64,000 bases of DNA. It comes from Agarophyton chilense. Its lineage: Eukaryota > Rhodophyta > Florideophyceae > Gracilariales > Gracilariaceae. The stretch covers positions 620,001 through 684,000 of the forward strand of contig JARGXX010000007.1 in assembly GCA_030374765.1 (NCBI GenBank). Reading direction: 5' to 3'. A program made the translations under genes and the position numbers. This document shows, in pieces, positions 52,895-63,597 of the stretch; the stretch's first letter is position 1, and every line of letters starts with the position of its first letter. A model generated the notes under the pieces. The model was not told the DNA's origin and did no database searches. It worked only from the letters and a program-made list of their open reading frames with translations.

Positions 52895-54598
52895 GTCGAA
52901 GGCAGAGCTGCACAACCGAACGACAAACGCACCAACGCAGTAACCACTCCTCGAACTCCGAGCGCGCTGCTGCATCGGACACCAACCTCTAGCGATTACA
53001 TCCCGATACCTCGGCGACCAGTACTTCCGATAAACGGTGGTAACAATCCCCGCCGGGGTTACTTCTTCGGTTTCCCTTCGGCTCCCCTTCCGCGGGGGAG
53101 TGCCTCGTCAACCGCGCCGAGCCGATCCCGGGGTCCCGTTGAAGCTTCAAGCCACATCACTCCTGCGGAGGACACCTGGCCCAGTTACGACAAACTCGTC
53201 CGGTTAAACCCGCGTCAACATGCGGCGATTCTCCAGAGAGCTCCGTGGTTCCATCCGACAGCGGTCTTCGACGAAGAACTCGTGGCGTCGTATGTTGATG
53301 GAAATGCGCGTCTCCCGGGCGAGCTGCCGGCTTTGATCACCACTTCGTGGGACTGGCGACGCCGCGTGGCGGTTCCCAATCACTCGATTCTGCGGCGAAG
53401 GCACGAGTCGGCGGAAGAGGCGCATTGTACTTTCGTCCGCATCGGCTACTCACGGATCAACCGGGTAAGTTTTCAATACCCCATCCCCGACGAGTTCGGC
53501 TTCGACCTACGGATGTACCGGACGCAGGGTGAGATCGGCTATTGTGAGCGCCTTGCGGCGTTGGAAACTTACGCATGGCGCGGTCAACCGCGAGCGCGTG
53601 AAGAAGCGATCTGCTGGGTCCGTCCGATCATTCGTGCCGAGTTCCGTCATCTTCGTCGTGAGTCCCGATATCGGTGGTTACTGAACTTCATCCGCGAGGA
53701 ACGCCGGGGCAGATCCCGCTTTGGGTTCTTTGTCCCTTATCAGAACACAGAGATAAACCGGATTAGTCCCTTCTATCAGTTCGGGCGATACGTTCCCCGG
53801 CCTGGGTGGCGGTCCTCCGTCGAGGTGTGCGGGGGATGTTACGCGGAGTGGCCTCCAGTCGTCTCCTATCTGGGCTCGTACCTCATCGAGGATCCGCACT
53901 CCGGCTTATGGTCCGTGGTCCTAGCAGAATGGGCAGTGCGCGCCGCGGCGTACGTCTTGTGGGAAGGCTACGACCAGCATCGACTGTGGTATCTTCCTCC
54001 GCGTTTGCGTGGTTACATCCAGAAGCTGGACCTTCAACTCCTTCTTGGAGGTGTCGATAACACTGATGAAGCTCAGGAGCTCATAGACATTATTGGGCGT
54101 CTCGAATGGGCTGTCGTGCCTGTCCGGCAGAGCGGCCGTGGTCAAGAAGCCGGTGGGGCTGATCAGTCTCCGGGGCGTCGCACGCCGTTGGTGGGAGATT
54201 TCATCTTTTTTAACCCATGGGAGCAGCAAGAGATCTCCGAGGCGGAGGCGTCGGCACTCCAGATGGCTCCACGAGGCATACCATACGGGCACCCCGTGGG
54301 GTTTGTCCACTGGGATGACTTCTACTACGCCTATGGCGGTGATGAGCTCTCGGAGGAGGAGGGCGATTACCGTGGCGACGAGGTCACGGAAGACGTGGGA
54401 GATCCCGATGGTGCCGATACTACGGCGCAGCCGGCGCAGGGAGCGAATCGCGCAGGTGCGGTCGTCGATCCAGTGGCGGAGGCGTTGCCGGACGAACCGG
54501 AAGTTTTCGAGGTTCCCATACGCCCAGAGGCGGCCGTGATCTTCCAGTTCCTTCGGGGTGTCGGACTGAACGCGCGAGCGGCGACATCGGTACGATGA
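52895..54598 (+). pseudogene. Antisense protein of Gypsy-3
   Basis: Open for 567 codons after a TAG at 52892-52894, on the strand opposite gag-pol. No in-frame ATG precedes 53510, so the start has been lost or moved; an ATC at 53156 may be a mutated ATG. Numbering from 53282: PPVVSYLGSY (191-200), VVLAEWA (212-218), HRLWYLPPRLRGYIQKLDL (233-251), an acidic Leu helix (260-275) and GDFIFFNP (305-312), the same order as in Gypsy-1. The end (FQFLRGVGLNARAATSVR) resembles the C-terminal helix seen past the TAG in Gypsy-1. A long acidic tail (355-415) is specific to this copy. Function unknown. Confidence 0.72.
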
Positions 54599-54899
54599 GA
54601 GACGCCCTCGTGGCACGCCTGGCCTGTGGGAGTAACTCCGCTAGCGATTCGGCTGGCGCGCACGGAAATCCGGGTTCTTCCGACTGATCCCTTAGGAACT
54701 TGGTTAGTATATCCCGCTGTGCGATAGTGTATGCTGCAACTCCGATAATAGTAAACTGCTTCCTTCTATGACGTATTTGTTTTCTTCCTTCTCTTTCACC
54801 TCTTCTGAGTGTCCTTCTCCAGGTCTTCTGTGCATTTTCTCCTTCTTCCAAGGGTCCTTATCCAGATCTTCTGTTCCTTTATCCCCATCGGGTGTCTTC
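54599..54899. other. Convergent gap between antisense gene and pol of Gypsy-3
   Basis: About 300 bases with the two stop codons facing each other. A pyrimidine-rich plus stretch (54775-54850) is the only notable feature. Confidence 0.45.
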
Positions 54900-55560
54900 T
54901 TATCCCACTTGGGCTTGGTCTATGGTAGCCGGCAAAGCCGTGACAGTACGACGATGATACTGTACCACCTTTGACTGAGGTAGGTGCTCTATCGGTTCGT
55001 CTGAATCCCATTCGGGGCCGTACCGGTACCAACGGACCAAGTATTGGAAATACCCCTTTGGGTGGTAGGAGTGCTCCAAAATGCGCCCGACCACGAACTC
55101 TTGTCGGTACACTTCCCGGCCATCCCATACGACGGTGTCGCTATTTCCGGGTGGTACCCGTCCTGAGCCAGGGGGTACCGAAGTGATCACGCGTCGGGCG
55201 GCTTCGCTCCGGTCGAACCGTGTAGTGCGCAAGGCAGTTCTTGGCTGAGTAGAATGTCGACCCGACTTCGGCGGTTCATTTTACCCAATTGTCGGGCTTG
55301 TTTCGGCGCTTCCCACTCCGGTTGAAGGGCCCACACCAGCGGGTAACCCGGGTGGTCGTTCCGCTAATCGGCGTGGTGAAGCACGCTTCGGCGGTGAGAT
55401 TCGCTGGGGCGGTGGCGCATCGTCGCACCTCTCTGTCCCACAGCGAGGTTCTACGTAGTCACATGAGGGTTCCAATGGCTGGCTGTCCGGCGTCGGCGCC
55501 GTGGATGTATCTGCCTCCTTGTGCAGGGTACTTGCCGGTGCGTCGTCCACTCGTACTGTA
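54900..55560 (-). pseudogene. Gypsy-3 chromodomain and Pol C-terminus
   Basis: The frame 55232-54900 contains QEFVVGRILEHSYHPKGYFQ, YLVRWYRYGPEWDSDEPIEH and VVQYHRR, a chromodomain. The part 55586-55281 is a Pro/Ser-rich linker in another frame, so there are at least two frame changes after integrase. Confidence 0.8.
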
Positions 55561-57165
55561 TCAGGCTGCGGGTGCGTCGAGCGCATTCACATTCCGTGTT
55601 GCACGTGTGGTGACACCTCGGCGAGTGTTGGTGGCGTTATCCGCAGCTGCATTCTGAGGCTTGGATAGCGACTGGTTCGAGTCGTGCAGGACGTCAGTAT
55701 CAGGCACCCCTGATAAGCAAAGAATGACCCGCGACGGTGCGGCGTTTCCAGCGACGGTATCGACGGGATTACGACGGCTGTCGGGCGCCTCCCCCTCCTT
55801 AGACGATGCACCGGAGTTGGTGTCCGTCGCGTGGACTGGGGAGGAGCGACGAATGCGCGACACGATTTTTTTCGGGTTGGGCGCCGCGGGTAGCGGAAGG
55901 TCAGGTAAACCCCGAGATGGTTGTGGTAACGCGTAGGGACGCGGGTGGACCTGGGGTAAGGGGGTCGATGAATCCGTTTCAATGGGAGCAGTCACACCAG
56001 TAGGTTGGGATATTAACGGCGGAGGAGCCGATACCACGCGATCGCGGGAGATGCGTTCGTGATTACCAGCGAGGTCAACAACGACAGTGTCGGGAGACAC
56101 CGAAATAACCCGAAAGCGGCCGTTGGCAACGGGTGACAGCTTTTGGCGTTTCTCCTTCTCTGGGTTCCAATACTCTTTGCGGATGAATACATAACCGTCA
56201 GGGGCGAGACGTGGCGGTGAGCGAGGGGCTTTGGTATCAAAGTCACGCTTGTAAGCGGCCTGGGCTCGGCCCATTGAACACCGTGCGGCGGGAACGAACT
56301 TCGTGAGCCAACTTTTCCACGCTTCGCGGTAAGCAGTTGGTGACGGAAAGGTATCCAGCGTGGGCTGTGGTTCCAGCGCCACGGGCGGTGGGGTACGAGA
56401 CAGTACCAGCTCGACGGGTGTTAATCCAGTTGTCCTGTGCACCTGCGTATTGTACGCAAAGGTGAGCGCATCAGTGAACAAGTCCCAATCTTTGGGGTGG
56501 TCTGCAACGTGTGCACGGAGTGTCGCAAGTAATGTCCGGTTGAACCATTCGGGCTGCCCATTAGTTTGGGGGTGGTAAGTGGTCGTGAACAGGTTCTTAA
56601 TGTCCAAGATGCGACACACATCCTCGAAGAAACGAGAGGCGAACTGTATCCCGTTATCTGAGAGGAGGTTGACCGGTGGACTGTCGACGAAGACCCAGTG
56701 TAGGACGAAGGCTTGAGCCACGCTCATATCGGAGATCTTCCGTAACGGTATGGTCCGGACCAGCTTGGAGAAGCGATCCGTAATTACGAGTAGGAACTTG
56801 TAATTCCGCTTAGTGGTAAGGAAGGGAGCGAGTATATCGATAGCCACAAACTCCAATAAAGCGCGAGCTGGAAACAGCTTCAACTTCGTCGCATGAAGGC
56901 GGAGTTTGACACGGTTCCGAGCGCAATCGGTACAAAACCGCACCGTTGCGTAGCAGTCCACTGCCATGGCAGGCCAGTAGAAGTTACGGCGTAGGGTGAG
57001 GTAAAGTTTCCGTCCCCCGACGTGGCCAGTCAGTTCGGAGTAGTGCGACAACCGCAGGACTCTCGACTGGAGGATATGTGGTACCACGATTTGTGGGTGC
57101 GATCCGACGGTCCGTACACGGTATCCCGCGTCACCCACCTGAAAGGGGAAGAGTACCTCCTCCAT
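55561..57165 (-). pseudogene. Gypsy-3 integrase
   Basis: 534 codons: zinc finger H41, H48, C78, C81 (HYSELTGHVGG, CTDCARN), core D110 (AIDILAP), D170 (SDNGIQF) and E206 (NGQPEWFNRT), with 35 residues between the last two. A GPY/F-like module (GRFRVISVSPDTVVVDL) follows and then a long low-complexity tail. All three catalytic residues are kept; the usual Arg after the Glu is Trp. The frame overlaps the end of RT-RNase H by 35 bases, so one frameshift separates them. Confidence 0.88.
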
Positions 57166-59152
57166 TGAGTTGAGCGCGGACCTTCGCGCAGAACGGGTCA
57201 GCGAATTGCTCCCGTATCATCTCCTCTGGGGTAATAGGCACGAAGTTCCCTGGTAAGGGTTTCTCGGAATCTTCCGAGAGAAAAAAGTCGTCCGATCTGG
57301 AACCGCAATCTGAAGAGTCCATGTCTTGTTCCTCGTCCTCGATGGTAGCGTCGTCGCCATTCACTGCAAAGCAGGGTATTTCACTGTCTTTGACGGGTAG
57401 TGCTTCGCCAATAGTGACCAGGCGGGTGAGAGCATCGGCTCGGGTGTGGCACGATACTTTTCGGTACTGCACGTCAAAGTCAAAGTCCGCTAGACAGAGA
57501 CGCCCACGCATCAAGCGGCCTGAAGGCTCCGAGATGGGGAGTAGCCATCGAAGCGATGCGTGGTCCGTAAAAACGGTGAAATGATTACCCATGAGATAGG
57601 GGCGCAACGTTTGTAATTCGCACACTACTGCAAGGCATTCCTTCTCCGAGACGGAGTAATTTTTCTCGTGGACGTTTAGCGACCGGGACCAGTACCCTAC
57701 GGGGCGTCTTTCCTCATTGGGTGCAGTTTGAAACAGTGCACAACGTACTTGGTTGTCGCTGGCGTCCGTATCTACGGTGAAGGGCCTTCCAGGCTTGGGC
57801 AACGAGAGGATCGGGGGGGAGACGACAGAATCCTTAAGAGAGTTGAAAGATTCCGTTTGAACGGGGGTTAAGGGGTCCAGTTTTGGTGGTTGGCCTTTCC
57901 GCAAAAGCGCGTTTAACGGTGCAGCCTTGTCCGCAAAATGCGGGATGAATCGTCGGTAGACGTTTGCGAGTCCCAGAAAGGGACGAAGCTCGGTTTGCGT
58001 CCGCAGTTCTTCAGCCTCTTTGAGTGACTTAGCACGAGTCTCCTCGATTGTAATACGTCCTGGACGGATGACATGGCCGAGATACTTCACGGTGTCCGTG
58101 AAGAAGTCACATTTCTTCAACTTAAGAGTGACACCCGCATCACGTAGCGTGGTCATGATATCCCTCAAATGAGTGAGATGTTTGTCTAGATTATCTGAGA
58201 AGACGATTATGTCATCCAGGTAGACCAGGCAGGTACGCCATTTGAAGCGGGCCAATAGAAAGTCGATGGCTCGCTGGAAAGTAGCGGGGGCGTTGGTAAG
58301 ACCAAAAGGCATCCGTTTGAAACGGTAGAGACCGGAGTGACACGCGAAAGCGGTTTTATCCTGGTCTTGCTTCCTTACCGGAACTTGCGAGTATCCCCAA
58401 TTGGCGTCTAGGGTTGTAAAGAAGGTGGCGGTGCCCAGCGAGTCAATGTACTCGTCCATTTTTGGGATTGGATACACGTCCTTGACGGTAACGGCATTCA
58501 ACTGACGGTAGTCAACGCAAAACCTCCAGGAACCTTCCTGCTTTGGAGCCAGTACTACTGGAGAAGCCCACGGCGACTGAGCCGGTTCAATGAATCCTGC
58601 TCGAAGCATTTTATCCACTTGTGCTTTTCCCTCCGCGAGTGCGGCGGGTCTGGCACGGTATGGGTGCTGATAGATGGGTCGGGTGTCTGGTAGCAAAGCA
58701 ATCCGGTGTTCCGTAGTGGCAATCTCACCAAGGGAGCCGTCCCACATAGTGGTGAAGTCCCTCAACAGTTCCCGCAATCGATGGCGGTATGGCTCCGGGA
58801 CGTGGCTTAGATCCCTTAAAAGTTCCCGCAATCGATGGCGGTATGACTCCGTGACGTGGCTGAGATCCAGGTCCTCGAGTTCTTGGACTGGATCGGGGCG
58901 GTCACCACTCGTTGAAACGGGCTGCGTTTCTGATGTTACAGGTTGAACCCCGGGTACTGGCGATGAAACGGGTTCTGGTCTGTCCCCCTCCTTAGAGTGA
59001 ACGAGTCCGAGAAGGTCAGCTGCGGTCAGCTTTGTCGGCACCATAGCGATGGGGTGCGGCATGACGGACCCTTTCACTTGGTTCTTCACCAGATACTGGG
59101 GTACTGTCTCTAGATTGGCGATAAGCACGTGAAACGGTTTGTTTGGCTCCAC
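57131..59152 (-). pseudogene. Gypsy-3 reverse transcriptase and RNase H
   Basis: 673 codons. An N-terminal linker contains an exact-length 18-residue tandem duplication (96-113 and 114-131). RT: SPWASPVVLAPKQEGSWRF, D249 (TTLDANWGYSQ, with Trp for the usual Ser), MPFGLTNAPATFQRA and YLDD at 311-314. RNase H: TDASDNQVRCALFQ, SEKECLAVVCEL, FTDHASLRWLL, ADALTRL. RT and RNase H active-site residues are kept. The frame starts without a joined protease. Confidence 0.88.
58760..58867 (-). repeat. 54-bp tandem duplication in the Gypsy-3 pol linker
   Basis: Two adjacent 54-bp units encode DLSHV(T/P)E(S/P)YRHRLRELLR twice. In-frame and only slightly diverged. Gypsy-1 and Gypsy-2 have a single copy of this helix before RT. 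Confidence 0.9.
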
Positions 59153-59200
59153 ATGGACGATTCCATTCGCAATTGCGACGCTGTGACTGTCATACAGTGA

Positions 59201-59962
59201 CTACAATGGTTGCAAGACCCGGAGTCCGTGTTGACGGGAGGTTACTTTCACCATCATTTGGGACTCAGGCGGGAAGCACAACGACGCTACGACGCGGAGC
59301 TTATTAGATTCACGGTTATCCGGTCCAGGTTCCTGTGCTGCCGGTAGCGGGACATGCTTCTTCGTGGCACGCCTAAGCGGACGACGAACGATCGGAGTGG
59401 ACGATCCATCCTCCATCTTGACACGCCGTTGGCGGGGGAAGATCGCTTCGACGAAGCGGTCGCCAAAATCGCAACCCAAGATGACTGGGGCGGCTAATTT
59501 CCGACATACGACGAAGTCGAGTTTCACCTCGCGAGCGCCAACGCAGACTACCAGTTCTATGAACTCCACCGTATCCAACGGTTTGTTGTTCACGTCAGTG
59601 ACCTCCGGGACGTGGTCGCGGCGGATTCTAGACTGCAAAGCAGGCGGTAACACTTCCTCCACGACAAAGTTCGGACCGGCACCGGTGTGTAAGACGGTAA
59701 GGTGCCGCACCATAAACTGGGGTGAAAGGCCAAGGTCAGCATAGACCTTGTCATTTCTTTTGGCCATCACCAGAACTCTATCCGGGAATCGGTTATGGGA
59801 AACACGTTTCTGCGGACGACGCAGAACGCTAAAGTGTTCCGAGTTCACCTCATTGACGGCCTCTCTCCTTGAAAGGATTTTGACCGGGGAGCGAGGATTG
59901 GACGCCTTGGGCGCCGTCGACCTCGACTCTGAGGGAGCCCCTCTTTGAGAGGAGACTCCCAC
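59201..59962 (-). pseudogene. Gypsy-3 protease
   Basis: 253 codons ending in a stop before RT. The active site reads TVLHTGAGPNFV, where relatives have LDTGA: the catalytic Asp is His (codon 59687-59689). The flap and VILGCDFGDRFVEAIFP box match Gypsy-1. The lost Asp should abolish cleavage. Confidence 0.85.
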
Positions 59963-59964
59963 AT

Positions 59965-62024
59965 TTAGTTTTTCTGGGCCTGCTCCGCCGGAGGTGGCTG
60001 CTCAGGACGTTGAGCAGGCAACGCCGGGGCATCAGGTCCAGAAGGTACCGCAGAAGCGGTGGGGTGACCGACCACGTCGGTGACACGGGATTCCGGTGCA
60101 GGTACGACCAGAGCTCGGGGAAGCGACACGTGACGTGAAACATCCGTTCGAGCACGGATATAAGATGCAATCGGAACGGCTGCTTTGTCCTCCGGGAATA
60201 GGGCCTCGTAATTGACTACGACTTGTGCCCATTCTCGGAGAGACAACACACATTGTGGAGAACTATGGCCTGGTTTGTAGCAAAGATGACAAATCAGACC
60301 AGAAGCCGGTGTTGGGTGGCGAGGCTCGGCGAACTTCACCGCGGGGCGGGTATCTCTCCCACCAGGACGCGAAAAGCGGACATTACCACTGTTGTGTGCG
60401 ACGCGTGGCGCACGAACGCCACCATTATCCACATATAGTAGCGTGTCATCCTCAATCACGTATTGTGACTCGTCCAAGGTTGAGGGTAACTGCGTTGTCG
60501 GGATGGAATGAACGTCGCTATGGGCTAGCTGCACGTTATTATAATCCCTTCGAGAGGCCTGTTCGTCGATCATCGAAGCTGACGGGGTACCCGGTTGTAA
60601 CATCAACGCTTTTGCGGACCTGAGCCTGGATCCAGGAGTGCGTGCGCGCAGGGCTTCACCTTCAGCGCGAGCGAACTGCACTAGTTCCAAATACGTGGCT
60701 TTAGGTCTATCTTCTCGACGTCGAGCAACAAGAGTCCGGATCGCCGTGTCCAAACCATCAACAAACATGGTACAACGCTCTTCAGCGGGGTAAACTTGCC
60801 ACAGCGGTGGAAGGCCTTGTTAAGGCGCGACGAATAATCGGTTTCCGACTCGCCTGGCCGTTGGCGAGTGTCCCGCAGGGCGCGTATAGCCTGCTGAATG
60901 GCGGAGTTAGTAGCATGCGACCTCAGGAGGTATTGAACGGCTTGAGGCCAGCATGTGACCCCTCCTTTGGAGGCGCGTGATGAACCTCTGACAGAGTGAT
61001 ACTGGTCTTCTGCAAGCCTACGTAAGAAGTATGGTAAGGCAATGTAGGCCTGTCCCTCGTTCATTCCAAGGATGTTAGCTTCCGCGACAAAGCGTGTCAA
61101 GGGATCCAACACCAATATTGGGTCTTCTCCAGTAAACAAATGGTTTCGAAGAGAGAACTGCATTCGCTTAATGGAGTCCTTCACTCTTCCCGTACCACGG
61201 GGTGTACGATCCAAAGAGGAGTCCTCCAAACTGTAGTATCGGTATGATAAGAGCTTCCTAAAGAGCGAATCGGTCGGTTTCAGCTCCTTCAAACGTGTGT
61301 GCTTCCTTCCCTTCGTGCGGGCGCTGATCAAACCATGGGTGGCTTTTGACCACTTAAAGCGTGAGGAACGCTCGGGGCGAGCTACTTCCACCGATGAATC
61401 GGAAGAGTCGGACTCCGAGGATGAGAAATCCGACGGTTCGGGATCGGTGTTCCTTCGCTTTTTTCGAGCATGGAGCTTCTCTTCCGTTCTTCCCTTGTGG
61501 GATACTGCAACCGGCTCGGCCGGATCATCCCCCGACATTGGGGTTTGTTCCAACGTCTCGAGACGGCTTCGGACGCGTGAGAACTTGTCCGCGACGTCCT
61601 TGACAAAGGCCGAGGGTCCACCAAGGGACTCTAGAATCGAGTTCACATCCGCACGGAGGACACGGAGGTCCTCAGAATAATCTTGCGTAGCAGTGTCATT
61701 TACCTTCTTGCGAAAGGAATCGCACTCCTCTATAAGGATGACTTGAGCTTCCCGCATAGAGCGGAGTTGCTCTTCTACAGCTGCAAAGCTGGGATGGAGA
61801 GTGACATCCCTAGCAGGGGAGAGCATCTGGGCGGCGGCAGACGCCGGTCCTGCTCCACTTGCTGGGGGTGTCGAATCAGAGGCAGGAGGTCTCGAGGTCC
61901 TTCCACCTGGCACGCCAGTCGATCCACCGGTATGAGACCGTTAATGGACCGGGATACGGGATGGTTGCGATGGTTCCGGTGCCCCGGTTTGACTCCGCGT
62001 CCTCGGACGGTCTTTGGACGACAT
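59965..62024 (-). pseudogene. Gypsy-3 Gag and nucleocapsid
   Basis: The likely ATG is at 62024 (MSSKDRPRTRSQTG). An in-frame TAA (61941-61943) follows, then the frame is open to 60681: helical coiled-coil region, Ser/Asp-rich stretch and capsid (RYYSLEDSS, FTGEDPILVLDPLTRFVAEA, LPYFLRRLAEDQYHS). Near FTP (about 60800) homology jumps by -1 to the frame 60768-59965, which carries the CCHC knuckle CHLCYKPGHSSPQC. One stop and one frameshift disable it. Confidence 0.85.
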
Positions 62025-62168
62025 GAGATCAGAATCCGTTACACGTGAGTATCCAAACCCGATCGGCTAGTGGGGCCAAGAAACTTCCTCAAAGAGGGCA
62101 ACTGAGATCAAACTCAATTTGTGAGTCCTCTTTCCGATTAATCGTGACCGAGTGTGCCCGACTCAAAC

Positions 62169-62186
62169 TTCTAAGTCGGGAGACCA
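62169..62186 (-). other. Gypsy-3 primer-binding site
   Basis: Plus strand TTCTAAGTCGGGAGACCA, three bases from the LTR: identical over 18 bases to the Gypsy-1 site. Confidence 0.8.
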
Positions 62187-62189
62187 GTT

Positions 62190-63076
62190 TGTAGGACAAC
62201 GCTGGGAGCGGAGACACCACGAAGATGTTCGGGATCTTCCTCTCTTGAGAGACACGCCTCAGGCGGAGGAGACGCGTTCCAGCGGAGGACAGAAACAGAG
62301 CCACTCTGGAAAGGCCCGACGGAGTCGGGTGTAAGACCGAGGCCAATCCGGCGGGATATACCTAGAGTGTTTAGGTGAGCACAGCACAGTCCGGGGTGTG
62401 ACCAATCCTAGGCGGAGCGGTACCACGGCGATTGTCGGAAAAGGAGCGAGGAAGCACTCGTATGAGGTGGACGAGCGGGGTGAGTGAGGCGGCCACTCAC
62501 GAGAGCCAAAAAGGACAACAAGAGGAAAACGGGGGCGAACCCCCATACAGGGGCGAGACTACGACAAGTGTCGGCGATTAAATATGAACCCACGGTGGTG
62601 GTAGCACTCTAGTTGACAGAGGGGTGGATGAACTAACGTGCAACGGGCGCTCACGCAGTATGCGGTGAAGACGCGCCGAAGGCGAAAAGTTCAGAGCCAA
62701 GACTCCCTCCTTGGGATCTCCCAAGAGGGTGTGTACTAGGGAACAGTGCTCAACCTCCTAAGTAGTGTGGCGCGCGGCCCCTGACAGTGGGCGCGCGCCC
62801 GAAAAATAGACACTAAATAGCGATAGCGTAGCTAAATAAATACTGAAAATTACTAAATAATACTAACCAAAAGGTACAATCTGGGCTACGTGTGGCACGC
62901 CTTGCACTCGAGCGTCGGCATCCGTGCAGTCCACGTGTTCCACCAGTGTTCACCTCCGGTCCTAACCGGCCGTCGGCACGCAATAGTGGTATAGCTTTTC
63001 ATAGCCCAAGCTAGTCCTCCAGCGAGCGAAATCTTGAAGTCCTGGGAAGAAACCCCTTGAAGGGCATTGTCCTTCA
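62190..63076 (-). repeat. Gypsy-3 right (5') LTR
   Basis: 887 bp from TGTAGGACAA to TTGTCCTTCA, so the LTR has a 10-bp imperfect terminal inverted repeat. It is followed by the TGTCT duplication. About 103 bases at its right end have no partner in the truncated left LTR. As the 5' LTR it should hold the promoter. Confidence 0.85.
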
Positions 63077-63433
63077 TGTCTCCCCGGAAAAGAAGGAGTT
63101 CATTCACAAAGGAGTGGCCTATAACCTCAGTGTTCTGGAGAGAGAATTAAGATAAAGAGAGCGAAATGAAAATGGTATTGAGAACGCTGATGAACTCATT
63201 TTGTTATCAACGTTGATAACGGTAAAACGCTTGGCTTTAGTGGTGATATGGTTATCGAATGGGCAGATGTCGTGTCAAGCTGAGAAGAAATGAAAATGGT
63301 TCTGCGCATTAGCGGAGGACGTCCCGCGAAGATCGAGCCGGTTTTCATGGGTTTTCAGGACAAGAATGTCGTACAATCACCTCTGGGGTATGCTACTGTC
63401 TTGTCTCGGGAGCGTAGTGACGCTCAACTGTAG
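63077..63433 (+). pseudogene. Pogo-like transposase, second half
   Basis: Directly after Gypsy-3 the plus strand reads SPEKKEFIHKGVAYNLSVLE, continuing RTGKHHV from 52090. After a frame change come THFVINVDNGKTLGFSGDMV, WADVVSS and MKMVLRISGGRPAKIEPVFM. NVDNGKTLGFSGD and RISGGRPAKIEP match the DDE_1 catalytic region of pogo-like transposases as I know it; the first catalytic Asp normally lies in the NADE box, here ENADEL. Several stops show it is dead. Confidence 0.7.
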
Positions 63434-63597
63434 GGAGCGTGTTGACGCTCAGCCTTAGAAGGTAGACGTAGTAAACCTCGATGGTAACAGGGCAGCGTTA
63501 AAACCCGGAGGGGCAAACGGCGGGGCAACTAGCCTATACCGTCTAGGTGAACGATGGTAGGCGTCGACGCGCGGGAAAGCCTGTGTGGTAGTAGAGA
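63434..63597. other. Short gap with two tandem hairpins at its left edge
   Basis: GAGCGTAGTGACGCTC and GAGCGTGTTGACGCTC (63410-63452) are tandem palindromic units about 25 bases apart. The rest shows no gene. Confidence 0.4.

Larger units (their letters stand above)
52091..63076 (-). mobile_element. Gypsy-3: chromovirus inserted in the pogo-like gene
   Basis: LTRs at 52091-52874 (inner end lost) and 62190-63076 flank, on the minus strand, primer-binding site, Gag, protease, RT-RNase H, integrase and chromodomain, with the antisense gene on the plus strand. The exact 5-bp duplication TGTCT and the uninterrupted host frame define the ends. The reading frame changes several times and the protease Asp is lost, so it is inactive, but it is better kept than Gypsy-2. 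Confidence 0.93.
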
